The notes under the pieces: generated by a model | What the model saw: the letters and a program-made list of their open reading frames with translations, nothing else | Databases searched by the model: none | What the model was told of the DNA's origin: nothing | NCBI GenBank assembly: GCA_027485165.1 | Contig: JAIXRN010000069.1 | Location: forward strand, 25,515-89,514 | DNA length: 64,000 bases | From: Rubrivivax sp. | GTDB taxonomy: Bacteria; Pseudomonadota; Gammaproteobacteria; Burkholderiales; Burkholderiaceae_C | Direction of reading: 5' to 3' | In this document: piece after piece, positions 16,258 through 24,279 of the stretch | Layout of the letters: each line of letters begins with the position of its first letter | Numbering within the stretch: position 1 is the stretch's first letter | Translations under genes and position numbers: made by a program

Positions 16258-16614
16258 TCAACGCGTGGCGCTGGGCACCAGCCGGTCGCGGGCGGGCAGG
16301 GCCTCGCTGCTGTCAAGTTCGATCGCCACCTGCGTGCACACCGCACGGCACAGCGTGGCAACGCGTTCGCTCTGCAGCCGGTAGTAAATCTGCGTGCCTT
16401 CGCGCCGCTTGGCCAGCACCCCGGTGCGATACAGCGTGGACAGGTGCTGCGACATGTTCGGCTGCGTGGTGTCGATCTCGCTCAGCAGTTCGCTGACGTT
16501 CTTTTCGCGGTTGCACACCGCGCTGATGATCTTCAGCCGGATGGGCGTGGACAGCAGCGCGAACAGCTCGGCGGCAGATTCGAAGACCTGGTCCTGTTCG
16601 CTGGCTTCTGTCAT
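16258..16614 (-). CDS. ArsR-family repressor, likely SoxR/SqrR-type sulfur sensor
   Basis: This 118-aa winged-helix ArsR/SmtB protein has its recognition helix in QPNMSQHLSTLYRTGVL and its wing at AKRREGTQIYYRL. No metal-site CxC in alpha3 is seen. Instead there is C34 (SAVCNREKN) in alpha2 and C89/C93 (TLCRAVCTQ) in alpha5. These are the regions of the reactive cysteine pair in SqrR, BigR, YgaV and sox-operon SoxR, which form a polysulfide bridge and release DNA. It sits at the edge of the sox locus, downstream of soxH and the thioredoxin-like gene. A palindrome in its leader suggests autoregulation. The family call is strong; the sulfur-sensor role is inferred. Confidence 0.8.
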   Translation of the reverse strand: MTEASEQDQVFESAAELFALLSTPIRLKIISAVCNREKNVSELLSEIDTTQPNMSQHLSTLYRTGVLAKRREGTQIYYRLQSERVATLCRAVCTQVAIELDSSEALPARDRLVPSATR

Positions 16615-16631
16615 GGTCGGCGCCCTCTGTC

Positions 16632-16642
16632 TGCAATTTGCA
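16632..16642. promoter_or_regulatory. Palindrome in the ArsR gene leader
   Basis: TGCAA-T-TTGCA is a perfect 11-nt palindrome, 17 bp upstream of the arsR-type start codon. It is a candidate autoregulatory operator. Confidence 0.35.
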
Positions 16643-16755
16643 TCAGTCTATCAGCAGGGTCGGATGCTTGGCACCCTGCCAAACGGTGCAAATGTGGGCG
16701 GCCAACAGACGGAAGGCGTCAGGCTCGGCGGTGCACGCCAGGGCGGCGGCCGGGC

Positions 16756-17256
16756 TCATCCGGCATCGGCCAGCCGGGCCATGCCGAGCACGTCTTCTTC
16801 GAACATCTCGCCCGGCAAGGCCAGGCCCACCCGGCCGCTGCGGCTGATGCCCACCGTGGTGGGGATGGTGCGTCGCAGGGCCAGCCGCAGGCGCAGTGCT
16901 TCGGTGTCGACCAGGCTGACGGGAAAACTGTAGCCATGCTGGCGCAGGTAGCGCTGCACAACGGCGGGGTCGCGGTCGCTGGACAGGCCCAGCACCCGCA
17001 GCCTGCGGCCAGCCACGGCGCGGTGCAGCTTCTCGACATGCGCGTTGTGGCGCAAGCAAAACGGGCAGTGCGTGGCCCAGAACACCAGCACAGCGGCGGT
17101 GTCGCGCCAGGCCGATGCGGGCAGTACGCTGCCGTCGATCAGCTGCAGGTCGGGCCAGGCGAAGGGGTTCTCCACCGGTCCCACCTGCTGGCCCCATGCG
17201 GGCAGCGCACCTGCAGCGCCCGCCAGCAGCAGCGACCGCCGCCGCAGCGCGGGCAT
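16756..17256 (-). CDS. Periplasmic TlpA/ResA-like thioredoxin (possible SoxW/SoxS role)
   Basis: This is a 166-aa thioredoxin-fold protein with a Tat-like or Sec signal (MPALRRRSLLLAGAAGALPAWG). The redox motif is CPFC in VLVFWATHCPFCLRHN, with a cis-proline segment RRTIPTTVGISRSGRV. In sox clusters such proteins keep SoxYZ reduced and active, so that is the likely role here. The ATG at 17256 overlaps the soxH stop (TGATG), showing translational coupling; a GTG one codon earlier is possible. The 141 bp after it leads to the ArsR gene. Confidence 0.8.
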   Translation of the reverse strand: MPALRRRSLLLAGAAGALPAWGQQVGPVENPFAWPDLQLIDGSVLPASAWRDTAAVLVFWATHCPFCLRHNAHVEKLHRAVAGRRLRVLGLSSDRDPAVVQRYLRQHGYSFPVSLVDTEALRLRLALRRTIPTTVGISRSGRVGLALPGEMFEEDVLGMARLADAG

Positions 17257-18248
17257 CACTTGTCGACCTGCTGCTCCAGCAGCAGGTAGGTGTTGTAGGC
17301 ATTCATGCGGTTGGCAGCACGAAAGAGCGGCAGGCTTTCGAAGCGTGACCAGTCGGTGCTGGCATAGGCTTCGTCAAAGGGTTGCATGTCGCGCGCCGCA
17401 CGGCCCATGGTCTGGCGCAGATAGACGAGATAGTCGCGCGTGGTTTGCAGGTCTTGCGCCGGATCTGGCGACAGCGGGCCATGCCCGGGCACCACCAGCC
17501 GCGGCTGCAAGGCCAGCAACTCGCCCAGGGCGTCGATCCAGTGGCTGCTGTCGGCCTGCCCCACGAAAGGAATGCGGCCGCGGAAGACCAGGTCGCCGGC
17601 AAACAGCACACCCCGCGCCTGTGCCAGCACCACCAGGTCTTCGGGCGTATGGGCTGGCCCGGCATGGCGGATGAGGAAGCGCTCACCGCCCAGTTCCAAC
17701 TGCATGCCGCCAGACAACCAGCGGTCGGCAGGCACCAGGCGTGTGCGTTCATCCACCCAGGGCGCCAGGGCTTCGCGGCTGGCGCTCAGGCGCAACCGGG
17801 CGGTGTCAGATGTCAGGTAGTCGCGTCCGGTCTGATGGCCGATGATGGTGGCGCCAGCGTCCTTGAACACCTGCAGACCGTAGATGTGGTCGGCATGGAA
17901 ATGCGTGACCACCACATAGCGCACCGGCAGCGGGGTGATGCGGCGGATCTCGTCCAGCAGTTCCTGCGCCAGCGCGGGCGAACCCAGGGCGTCGACCACG
18001 AGCACCCCGTCGCGCGTGACAACGAAGCCTGCGTTGCTGATGAAGTTACGGTTGGCGGTGGACCCGAGCGCCGCTTCGCCCTGCACGAACCACACGCCGT
18101 CAGCCACCGGCTGGGCCTTCAGGGGTTCAGCGCACAGCGCGCGCCCCGGGAAGGCGAGGCTGGCAATCGCACTGCCGATGATCAGCCGCCGGCGCAGACC
18201 ATGTCTCCAGCAGCCGCTAGCCACGGGCCACGTGTGGATGGGCCACAT
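17256..18248 (-). CDS. soxH: SoxH-like periplasmic metallo-beta-lactamase hydrolase
   Basis: This is a 330-aa metallo-hydrolase. A signal sequence (about residues 18-42, ending GRALCA) precedes the fold. Zinc ligands are HFHADH in VVTHFHADHIYGLQ, His in HAGPAHTPED, Asp in LFAGDLVF and His in VVPGHGPLS. SoxH-type proteins accompany sox operons and quinoprotein systems, but their substrate is not settled; sulfur-carrier thioester hydrolysis is one idea. The frame is open upstream to 18626, but the ATG at 18248 gives the normal start before the signal peptide. It diverges from fccA, sharing a 133-bp regulatory region. Confidence 0.85.
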   Translation of the reverse strand: MWPIHTWPVASGCWRHGLRRRLIIGSAIASLAFPGRALCAEPLKAQPVADGVWFVQGEAALGSTANRNFISNAGFVVTRDGVLVVDALGSPALAQELLDEIRRITPLPVRYVVVTHFHADHIYGLQVFKDAGATIIGHQTGRDYLTSDTARLRLSASREALAPWVDERTRLVPADRWLSGGMQLELGGERFLIRHAGPAHTPEDLVVLAQARGVLFAGDLVFRGRIPFVGQADSSHWIDALGELLALQPRLVVPGHGPLSPDPAQDLQTTRDYLVYLRQTMGRAARDMQPFDEAYASTDWSRFESLPLFRAANRMNAYNTYLLLEQQVDK

Positions 18249-18263
18249 GGCGTTGCGATCAGG

Positions 18264-18277
18264 GATTCTGCTGAATC
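18264..18277. promoter_or_regulatory. Perfect dyad in the soxH/fccA divergent region
   Basis: GATTC-TGCT-GAATC lies 16 bp before the soxH start and ~105 bp before fccA. An AT-rich TATATT motif reading toward soxH lies about 15 bp upstream of it (near 18290). It could bind the neighbouring ArsR-type regulator and control both genes. Confidence 0.4.
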
Positions 18278-18381
18278 TGCATGCACCAATATAAGCCAGA
18301 ATTTCTGCACAAACCAGGGCACCCTGCAGCAGGAATCCTCCGCTGACAAAATGCCGTGATGACTGCCGGAGTACCGCCCAG

Positions 18382-18762
18382 ATGCCTTCTTGCCAGCTCT
18401 TTCGGCGGCGCCAACAGCCCGCCAGCCAGCCAACTTTTCCATTCCCTCTGCGGTCAGTCCTGCAGGCTGGCGCGCTGGCGGTGCTGGGGCTGGCCAGCCT
18501 GCCCAGCCTGGCGCAGACCGACCCGCATCTGGCTCGCAACCTGGCGGCCACCTGTGCCAACTGCCACGGCACCAACGGGCGTGCCGTGGGCGACATGAAG
18601 CCGATTGCCGGCATGCCGGCCGACAAGCTGATCGCGATGCTGGACGACTACCGCTCTGGCAACCAGCCTGCGACGATCATGCATCAGATCGTCAAGGGCT
18701 ACACCCCGGAACAGATCAAGCTGATCGCCGGCTACTTTGCTGCCCAGCAGCCCAAGAAATGA
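18382..18762 (+). CDS. fccA: Monohaem cytochrome subunit of flavocytochrome c sulfide dehydrogenase (FccA/SoxE)
   Basis: This is a 126-aa c-type cytochrome with a signal peptide (about residues 25-46, ending SLAQ). The single haem motif is CANCH (ATCANCHGTNG), and a likely Met ligand is near KPIAGMPADKL. It forms a complex with the FAD subunit encoded next, passing electrons from sulfide oxidation to the cytochrome pool. It is monohaem, unlike the dihaem subunit of Allochromatium. GGAG lies 10 bp before the ATG at 18382. The fccB frame follows almost immediately. Confidence 0.88.
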   Translation: MPSCQLFRRRQQPASQPTFPFPLRSVLQAGALAVLGLASLPSLAQTDPHLARNLAATCANCHGTNGRAVGDMKPIAGMPADKLIAMLDDYRSGNQPATIMHQIVKGYTPEQIKLIAGYFAAQQPKK

Positions 18763-18773
18763 AGGCCGCCCCG

Positions 18774-20051
18774 ATGACAACGCTGCAAGCCCTGTCCCGC
18801 CGCCGCCTGCTGGGCGCTGGTGCTGCCCTGGGTGGCCTGGCCCTGACGGGTTGCGCCAGCACGCCTTCAGGCCCTTCCATCGGCCGCGTCGTCATCGTCG
18901 GTGGCGGCTTCGGCGGCACCACGGCCGCACGCTATCTGCGCCTGTGGGGCGGCAATGTCGACGTCACCCTGGTCGAGCGCAACCCGAACTTCATCAGCTG
19001 CCCGATGAGCAACCTGGTGGTGGGCGGCTACAAACAGATGGCCGAGATCACCCGCAGCTACGACGGCCTGAAAGCCATGGGCGTGAAGTTCGTGCAAGGC
19101 GACGTCGTGGCCATCGACGCCGCGGGCAAGAAGCTGCGGCTGGCAGGCGGCACTGACATCGCCTACGACCGGCTGATCCTGTCCCCCGGCGTGGACTTCA
19201 TGTTCGACCAGGTCGGTGGCCTGCAGGCCAGCATCGACAGCGGCCGCGTCGTCCACAGCTGGAAGGCAGGCCCGCAGACCATGGCCCTGCGCAAACAGCT
19301 GGAAGCCATGCCCGACGGCGGTGTCTACGCGATGTCGATCCCCAAGGTGCCCTACCGTTGCCCACCCGGGCCCTACGAGCGCGCCTGCATGGTGGCCAGC
19401 TACTTCAAGACCGCCAAGCCCAGAAGCAAGGTTCTGGTGCTGGACGCGAACCCGGAAATCCAGTCCAAGAAGGCGCTGTTCGAACGCGCCTTCAAGCAGC
19501 ACTACGACGGCATCCTGGAATACCGCGCCAATTCCGAGATCAAGGAAGTTGCGGGCAACGTCGCGAAACTGGAGTTCGAAGACGTCAAGGCCGATGTGCT
19601 GAACATCATCCCGCCACAGCGCGCGGGCGACATCGCACGCAGTGCCGGCCTGCTGAACATGAACAACCGCTGGGTGGGGGTGAACTGGCTGACGATGGAA
19701 AGCACGGCAGCGCCAGGCATCCACGTGCTGGGCGACGCCACGTTCTCGGCGCCTGCCATGCCCAAGTCGGGCCACATGGCCAACCAGCATGCCAAGGTGG
19801 CCGCGGCAGCCATCATCAACCTGCTGAAGGGCGAGGCGGTCAACGCCGCGCCCGTGGTCATGAACACCTGCTACAGCTTCGTCACCGCCAAGGACGTGGT
19901 GCACGTGGCCAGCGTCCACCAGTACGACGCTGCTGACAAGACCTTCAAGACGGTGCCCGGTTCGGGTGGGGTGTCGGCTGGCGCGAACCAGATCGAAGGC
20001 CGCTACGCGCTGAGCTGGGCCGACAACATCTGGAACGACATGCTGGCCTGA
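18774..20051 (+). CDS. fccB: Flavocytochrome c sulfide dehydrogenase, FAD subunit (FccB/SoxF)
   Basis: This is a 425-aa flavoprotein that oxidises sulfide to polysulfide or sulfur in the periplasm. It has the twin-arginine signal LSRRRLLGAGAALGG with a lipobox-like LTGC, then the FAD-binding GGGFGGTTAARYL. ISCPMSN carries the Cys expected to bind FAD covalently, and RCPPGPYERAC and NTCYSF carry the redox-active disulfide cysteines. LHVLGDATF-type FAD contacts are present (HVLGDATFS). The ATG at 18774 is preferred because of GAAGG upstream; 18759, overlapping the fccA stop, is possible. It is convergent with the cytochrome c4 gene. Confidence 0.92.
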   Translation: MTTLQALSRRRLLGAGAALGGLALTGCASTPSGPSIGRVVIVGGGFGGTTAARYLRLWGGNVDVTLVERNPNFISCPMSNLVVGGYKQMAEITRSYDGLKAMGVKFVQGDVVAIDAAGKKLRLAGGTDIAYDRLILSPGVDFMFDQVGGLQASIDSGRVVHSWKAGPQTMALRKQLEAMPDGGVYAMSIPKVPYRCPPGPYERACMVASYFKTAKPRSKVLVLDANPEIQSKKALFERAFKQHYDGILEYRANSEIKEVAGNVAKLEFEDVKADVLNIIPPQRAGDIARSAGLLNMNNRWVGVNWLTMESTAAPGIHVLGDATFSAPAMPKSGHMANQHAKVAAAAIINLLKGEAVNAAPVVMNTCYSFVTAKDVVHVASVHQYDAADKTFKTVPGSGGVSAGANQIEGRYALSWADNIWNDMLA

Positions 20052-20076
20052 AGGCCCGCGCTCGCCTTCCGGACCG

Positions 20077-20096
20077 GCCCGGCCACCAGGCCGGGC
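20077..20096. terminator. Hairpin between convergent fccB and cytochrome c4
   Basis: GCCCGGCC-ACCA-GGCCGGGC is a perfect 8-bp stem with a 4-nt loop in the 49-bp gap between the two convergent genes. It has no T-run and could serve both strands. Confidence 0.5.
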
Positions 20097-20100
20097 GCGG

Positions 20101-20781
20101 TCACTTCAAGCCACTCAGATAAGCCGCCACGGCTTTGGTTTCCAGCTCGGTCAGCTTGCTGGCGATGCCGTGCATGACAGCGTTGTCGTTGGTGCGCTCG
20201 CGCTTGTTGAACTGACGAAGCTGGTTGACGGTGTACTGCGCATGTTGCCCGGCCAGGCGCGGCAGGCTTTCGGTGCCGTGGGCGTTTGCGCCGTGGCAAG
20301 CAGCGCAGGCGGCCACGCCGGCATCGGGGTTGCCGTGCTTGTAGATGTACTGGCCGACCTGGGCCAGTTCCGGGTCCAGCACCTCGTGGCCATGGGTGCT
20401 GCGGCTGGCGAAGTAGGCGCCCAGGGCCCTGAAGTCGGCCTCGCTGAGGTCTTCCACCATCGGCTGCATGGTGCTGCTCTTGCGCCTGCCGCTCTTGTAG
20501 TCCTGCAGCTGGCGCAGCATGTAGGCGCCATTCTGGCCAGCCAGGCGCGGGAAAGCCGGGCTGGAGCTTTCGCCTTCAACACCATGGCAAATGAAGCACT
20601 TGGCCTGCACGATCTCTTCGCCGCGGGCCAGGTCGGCGTGCGCGGCCGTGGCGGCTGCAGGCCCGGCCCAGGCCAGCGCAGCGGCCAGTGGCAAGCTGCT
20701 GCGCCAGCAGGCACGCAGGGCGGCCCGCAACATGGCGTGCAGGCTGGTCCGTTGAATCCGCGGGCAGATGGTTCGGGGCAT
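20101..20781 (-). CDS. Dihaem cytochrome c4-family protein
   Basis: This is a 226-aa protein with a signal segment (about residues 28-48, ending AAHA). It has two similar cytochrome domains with haem motifs CFICH (QAKCFICHGVEG) and CAACH (VAACAACHGANA), each followed by a PRLAGQ motif typical of cytochrome c4. It is likely the electron carrier between SoxXA/SoxCD or flavocytochrome c and the terminal oxidase. It is the last gene of the leftward sox operon, 51 bp after the YeeE-type importer. Confidence 0.88.
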   Translation of the reverse strand: MPRTICPRIQRTSLHAMLRAALRACWRSSLPLAAALAWAGPAAATAAHADLARGEEIVQAKCFICHGVEGESSSPAFPRLAGQNGAYMLRQLQDYKSGRRKSSTMQPMVEDLSEADFRALGAYFASRSTHGHEVLDPELAQVGQYIYKHGNPDAGVAACAACHGANAHGTESLPRLAGQHAQYTVNQLRQFNKRERTNDNAVMHGIASKLTELETKAVAAYLSGLK

Positions 20782-20832
20782 GGTGCTTCTCGGTAAAACG
20801 AAATCCGGGGCCGCCAGACTTCTACATCAAGC

Positions 20833-21942
20833 TCAGGCGGGCCGGGCCTGTGGGGAATGCGCTTGCCCCGGCATGGCCTGGTCCAGGGTGCCAGCAGCAG
20901 GGCGCGCATCGACGAAACGGTCGGTCAGCGCCGCGGCCGCCCAGATGCTGCACAGCGTGATCCACGACGTCAGCGTGAAGACGGCTGCGCCCGACAGGCC
21001 CGCGCCCACCGCGCAGCCCCCGGCCAGCATGCCGCCGAAGCCCATCAGCACTGCGCCCAGCAGGTAGCGGCGCATGCTGGCCCCGCCTTCGAAGCCTTCG
21101 AGCTTCAGTTCACCGAACAGCCAGGCCGCCAGAAAGGACCCCAGGAATACACCCGGCACCAGACCCAGGTCGAAGGACGGGGCCTTGTCACTGCTGAACA
21201 GCACCCGCGTCAGCACTTCGGCCGAAGGGCCGGTGAAGCTGAGCGACTGCACCGGGTGCGGGTCGAAACCCACCTGGGTGATGGCGAAAGTGAACCACCA
21301 GGCCCCGGCAATCGCCAGACCCACGCCCATGGCGCCAGCCCAGCCCCACACGGGCACGCGCTGCCTGCGCGCCCACACCACCGCCGCCGCCAGCCACACC
21401 GCGCCGAACAGCAGCGCGCCGCCATGGCCGATGCCGGTGCGGGCGATGAGGTCGCGCGACACGCCGCCGTCCACGGTCCACCACTCGCCGATGGTCTGAC
21501 GCACAGGCGCCAGCACGCCCGTCCACGAAGCCTGGGCCACGACCGCGAACACCAGGCCCGACAGCACCGACCGCAGGTTGCCCTGCGCTGCCAGCACCAG
21601 CAGCCGGCTGGAACAGCCGCGCGCCAGCACCATGCCCGCGCCAAACAGGGCCCCGCCCACCAGGGCGCCGGACAGGCTGCCGCGGGCAGAGATCTGCCGT
21701 GCCTGGCTGGCGTCGAACCAGCCAGCCCAGGCCAGGGCCTGCGTGGCCAGCACCGCGGTACCGAACGCGAACAGCCAGACCGTGAGCTTGCCGCCCGTGA
21801 GATTGCGCGCGAATTCGATCACCGCTGAACGCAGGCAGAAGCGCGAGCGCTGCGCGAAGAACCCGAACACCAGGCCAATCAGCAGGCCGCCGGCCAGCAG
21901 CGCCCCGTTTTCGCCCAGCAGTTCCACCATCGTCGTCAGCAT
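20833..21942 (-). CDS. YeeE/YedE (TsuA-like) sulfur-compound transporter
   Basis: This is a 369-aa membrane protein with about nine or more hydrophobic segments. It has the conserved cysteine positions of TsuA, the thiosulfate importer, in RSRFCLRSAV, VLARGCSSRL and LAGGCAVGAGL. By analogy it brings thiosulfate or another sulfur species across the inner membrane by passing it between cysteines. It is encoded 46 bp after the DsrE-like gene and within the sox operon, so it may serve sulfur assimilation or relay alongside oxidation. No TusA/TsuB partner gene is adjacent. The family call is strong; the exact substrate is unproven. Confidence 0.85.
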   Translation of the reverse strand: MLTTMVELLGENGALLAGGLLIGLVFGFFAQRSRFCLRSAVIEFARNLTGGKLTVWLFAFGTAVLATQALAWAGWFDASQARQISARGSLSGALVGGALFGAGMVLARGCSSRLLVLAAQGNLRSVLSGLVFAVVAQASWTGVLAPVRQTIGEWWTVDGGVSRDLIARTGIGHGGALLFGAVWLAAAVVWARRQRVPVWGWAGAMGVGLAIAGAWWFTFAITQVGFDPHPVQSLSFTGPSAEVLTRVLFSSDKAPSFDLGLVPGVFLGSFLAAWLFGELKLEGFEGGASMRRYLLGAVLMGFGGMLAGGCAVGAGLSGAAVFTLTSWITLCSIWAAAALTDRFVDARPAAGTLDQAMPGQAHSPQARPA

Positions 21943-21988
21943 CGCCGCACCTCGCCACAGACCTGCCTGCAGGTAGCGCCGGCCTGGC

Positions 21989-22414
21989 TCAGGGCTTGAT
22001 GTAGGCCGCGCCGGCCTTCTGCAGCTTGGCCAGGCGCACCACGCCAGAGGGCGTGAATTCAGCTTCCTGGATGAACTGCTCCTTCTTCAGGTTACGGTTC
22101 TGCAAGGTGATTTCACAGACCTCGAACTTCACGCCGCGGTTCACCAGCGCTGCCACGGTGGCGGAGAACGGGCTTTCGTTGCGGTCCTTCATGCCTTCCA
22201 TCAGGAAGTCCACGCCGAAGGCATGCGTGACGACGGTGATCTTGGCCTTCGGGTCCACGTCCAGGTGGTTACGGATGTTGCGCAGGCCTTTCAGCGCCTG
22301 CGAAGACGTGTCGTCGATGTGATAGACCACGGCGTCCTGGGCCTGGGCGGCACCGCCCAGGCCCAGGCTGGACACGATGACTGCGGCTGCAACAAGGCTG
22401 CGGATGGGCTTCAT
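21989..22414 (-). CDS. Secreted DsrE/F-like protein of the sox operon
   Basis: This is a 141-aa protein with a signal peptide (MKPIRSLVAAAVIVSSLGLG, cleavage after AQA) and a DsrE-like fold: VVYHIDDTSSQALKGLRNIRNHL, KITVVTHAFGVDFLM, and a central cysteine in VKFEVCEITLQNRNL. DsrE proteins carry persulfides on that Cys. A periplasmic version beside sox genes suggests transfer or sensing of sulfane sulfur. The ATG at 22414 is chosen because the signal peptide starts there. It lies 35 bp after soxB and 46 bp before the importer gene. Confidence 0.85.
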   Translation of the reverse strand: MKPIRSLVAAAVIVSSLGLGGAAQAQDAVVYHIDDTSSQALKGLRNIRNHLDVDPKAKITVVTHAFGVDFLMEGMKDRNESPFSATVAALVNRGVKFEVCEITLQNRNLKKEQFIQEAEFTPSGVVRLAKLQKAGAAYIKP

Positions 22415-22449
22415 GGCGGGTGTCTCCTGGTGGGCGATGGGAACGCCCA

Positions 22450-24213
22450 TCATGCCGACATGCCGGGGTTACCCGCCATGCCAAGCAGCTTGGGGGTGTT
22501 GATCTTGCGCGGCTTCACGCGGCCGCCCTGGTTCTTGAGCCAGGTTTCCACCACGTCCCAGACCGGCTTCACACCGGGGGCGGTGCGCGCTTCTTCGGCC
22601 ACTGGGGCCCAGCCCGCGACCCGGTACTTCTTGCCGGCCTCGATGGGCTGGCCCTTCAGCGTCATGGCGGTGATGCGCCCGCCCATGCGCGCCGCCGGGT
22701 CCATCGTGTACTGCAAGCCACCGACGCGCACCATGTCCCCACCCTGCTGGTAGTACGGGTCGGGGTTGAAGAGGTTGTCGGCCACGTCCTCGAGCACGGT
22801 CTTCAAGGTCTCGCCCGTCATCTCCGTCAGCGTGGCGTAGCTGTAGGTCGTGGCCACCTGGTCCATCAGCAGTTCGCGCGTGATGGTGTCACCCGGCAAC
22901 AGCGTGGTGCCCCAGCGGAAGCCAGGCGAAAAGGCGATGTCGGCGCCCTGCACGTCGATCAGCGCGTCACAGATCAGCTGGTCCCAGCTGCCGTTGAAGT
23001 TGCCGCGGCGGTACAGCAGGCCGTCGGTGACGGCCAGCTTCTCGGCCAGCCTGGCTTCATAGGGCGCGCGCACCTTGGCGATGAGCGCATCCATCGCGGC
23101 GTCGGGCTTCAACTGGTTGGCAAACACCGGCAGCAGCCGGTAGCGGAAGTCGCGCAGCCGGCCGTCCTTCACGTCGAAGTCCATCACGCCCAGGAACTTG
23201 CCGTTGCTGCCGGCGTTCGTCACCAGCGTCTTGCCGCCGGCGTTGGCCACGGGAATGGCCACCGGCACGCCGTCGTGGGTGTGGCCGCCGAAGATGGCGT
23301 CGATGCCGCGCACACGGCTGGCCATCTTCAGGTCGACGTCCATGCCGTTGTGCGACAGCACCACCACCAGCTGCGCGCCCTTGCCGCGCACTTCATCGAC
23401 CATCTTCTGCATGTTCTCGTCCTGGATGCCGAAGCTCCAGTCGGCGACCATGTAGCGCGGGTTGGCGATAGGCGTATAGGGGAAGGCCTGGCCGATGATG
23501 GCCACGCTGATGCCGTTGATCTGGCGCAGCGTGTAGGGCGCAAAGACCGGGTCGCCGAAGTCATTGGTCTTGACGTTCTGGGCGACGAAGTCGACGCGGC
23601 GCCCTTCAGCGCCGCCGCCTGAAGCCCCCTTGAAGTCTTTCTCGATGATCTCCTTCACGCGTTCCATGCCCAGCGTGAACTCCCAGTGGCCCGTCATCAC
23701 ATCCACGCCCAGGGCCTTGCAGGCGTCCACCATGTCCTGTCCGTCGGTCCACAGCGCCGTGGCGCTGCCCTGCCAGGTGTCGCCGCCGTCCAGCAGCAGC
23801 GCGCCGGGCCGGCTGGCTTTCATCATCTTCACCAGAGTGGCCAAGTGGGCAAAGCCGCCCACGCGGCCGTAGCGGCGCGCCGCCTTCTCGAAGTCCAGGA
23901 AGGTGTAGGCATGGGCCTGGGCTGTGCCCGGGCGCACGCCGGCCAGCTTCAGCAGCTGTTCCCCTACCAGGTGCGGCGCCTGCCCGCGCATGCCGCCCAC
24001 GCCCAGGTTGACGCTGGGCTCGCGAAAGTAGATGGGCTTCAACTGCGCATGGCAGTCCGTCATGTGCAGCAGCGAAACGTTGCCGAACGGCGCGATGTCG
24101 TAGAGCCCAGCCTGCGCCATGGCGGCGTCGGCATCGGCATGACGGCCCAGGGCCATGCCGGCGGCAGAGGCCGCGGCCAGCACCTGAAGAAAGTCGCGCT
24201 TGGAAAGATTCAT
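22450..24213 (-). CDS. soxB: Thiosulfohydrolase SoxB
   Basis: SoxB releases sulfate from the cysteine-S-sulfonate formed on SoxY. The 587-aa protein has a Tat-like signal (MNLSKRDFLQVLAAASAAG) and a dinuclear-metal phosphoesterase domain: SLLHMTDCHAQLKP, LLDGGDTWQGSATA, MTGHWEFTLG, VLSHNGMDVD and FGGHTHDGVP. A C-terminal 5'-nucleotidase-like substrate domain spans about residues 380-560. It follows soxX after a 66-bp gap that contains a terminator-like hairpin. No clear ribosome site is visible before the ATG. Confidence 0.96.
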   Translation of the reverse strand: MNLSKRDFLQVLAAASAAGMALGRHADADAAMAQAGLYDIAPFGNVSLLHMTDCHAQLKPIYFREPSVNLGVGGMRGQAPHLVGEQLLKLAGVRPGTAQAHAYTFLDFEKAARRYGRVGGFAHLATLVKMMKASRPGALLLDGGDTWQGSATALWTDGQDMVDACKALGVDVMTGHWEFTLGMERVKEIIEKDFKGASGGGAEGRRVDFVAQNVKTNDFGDPVFAPYTLRQINGISVAIIGQAFPYTPIANPRYMVADWSFGIQDENMQKMVDEVRGKGAQLVVVLSHNGMDVDLKMASRVRGIDAIFGGHTHDGVPVAIPVANAGGKTLVTNAGSNGKFLGVMDFDVKDGRLRDFRYRLLPVFANQLKPDAAMDALIAKVRAPYEARLAEKLAVTDGLLYRRGNFNGSWDQLICDALIDVQGADIAFSPGFRWGTTLLPGDTITRELLMDQVATTYSYATLTEMTGETLKTVLEDVADNLFNPDPYYQQGGDMVRVGGLQYTMDPAARMGGRITAMTLKGQPIEAGKKYRVAGWAPVAEEARTAPGVKPVWDVVETWLKNQGGRVKPRKINTPKLLGMAGNPGMSA

Positions 24214-24242
24214 GGTTCAGCAATCAACAATATTCAAGAGGC

Positions 24243-24267
24243 AAAACAGCCCGCACGGGGCGGGCTG
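24243..24267 (-). terminator. Terminator-like hairpin between soxX and soxB
   Basis: Leftward, CAGCCCGC-CCCGT-GCGGGCTG (24267-24247) is followed by TTTT (24246-24243). It is a classic intrinsic terminator shape inside the sox operon and could attenuate or process the transcript ahead of soxB. Confidence 0.6.
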
Positions 24268-24279
24268 CTGGCGGGGGCC

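Noticed and set aside
16643..17302. A 219-codon leftward frame over the thioredoxin-like gene
   Set aside because: Wrong frame relative to a protein with a CPFC motif and signal peptide.
18390..18773. Upstream extension of the fccB frame into fccA
   Set aside because: The extension overlaps fccA in another frame and lacks protein-like composition; fccB begins at its twin-arginine signal.
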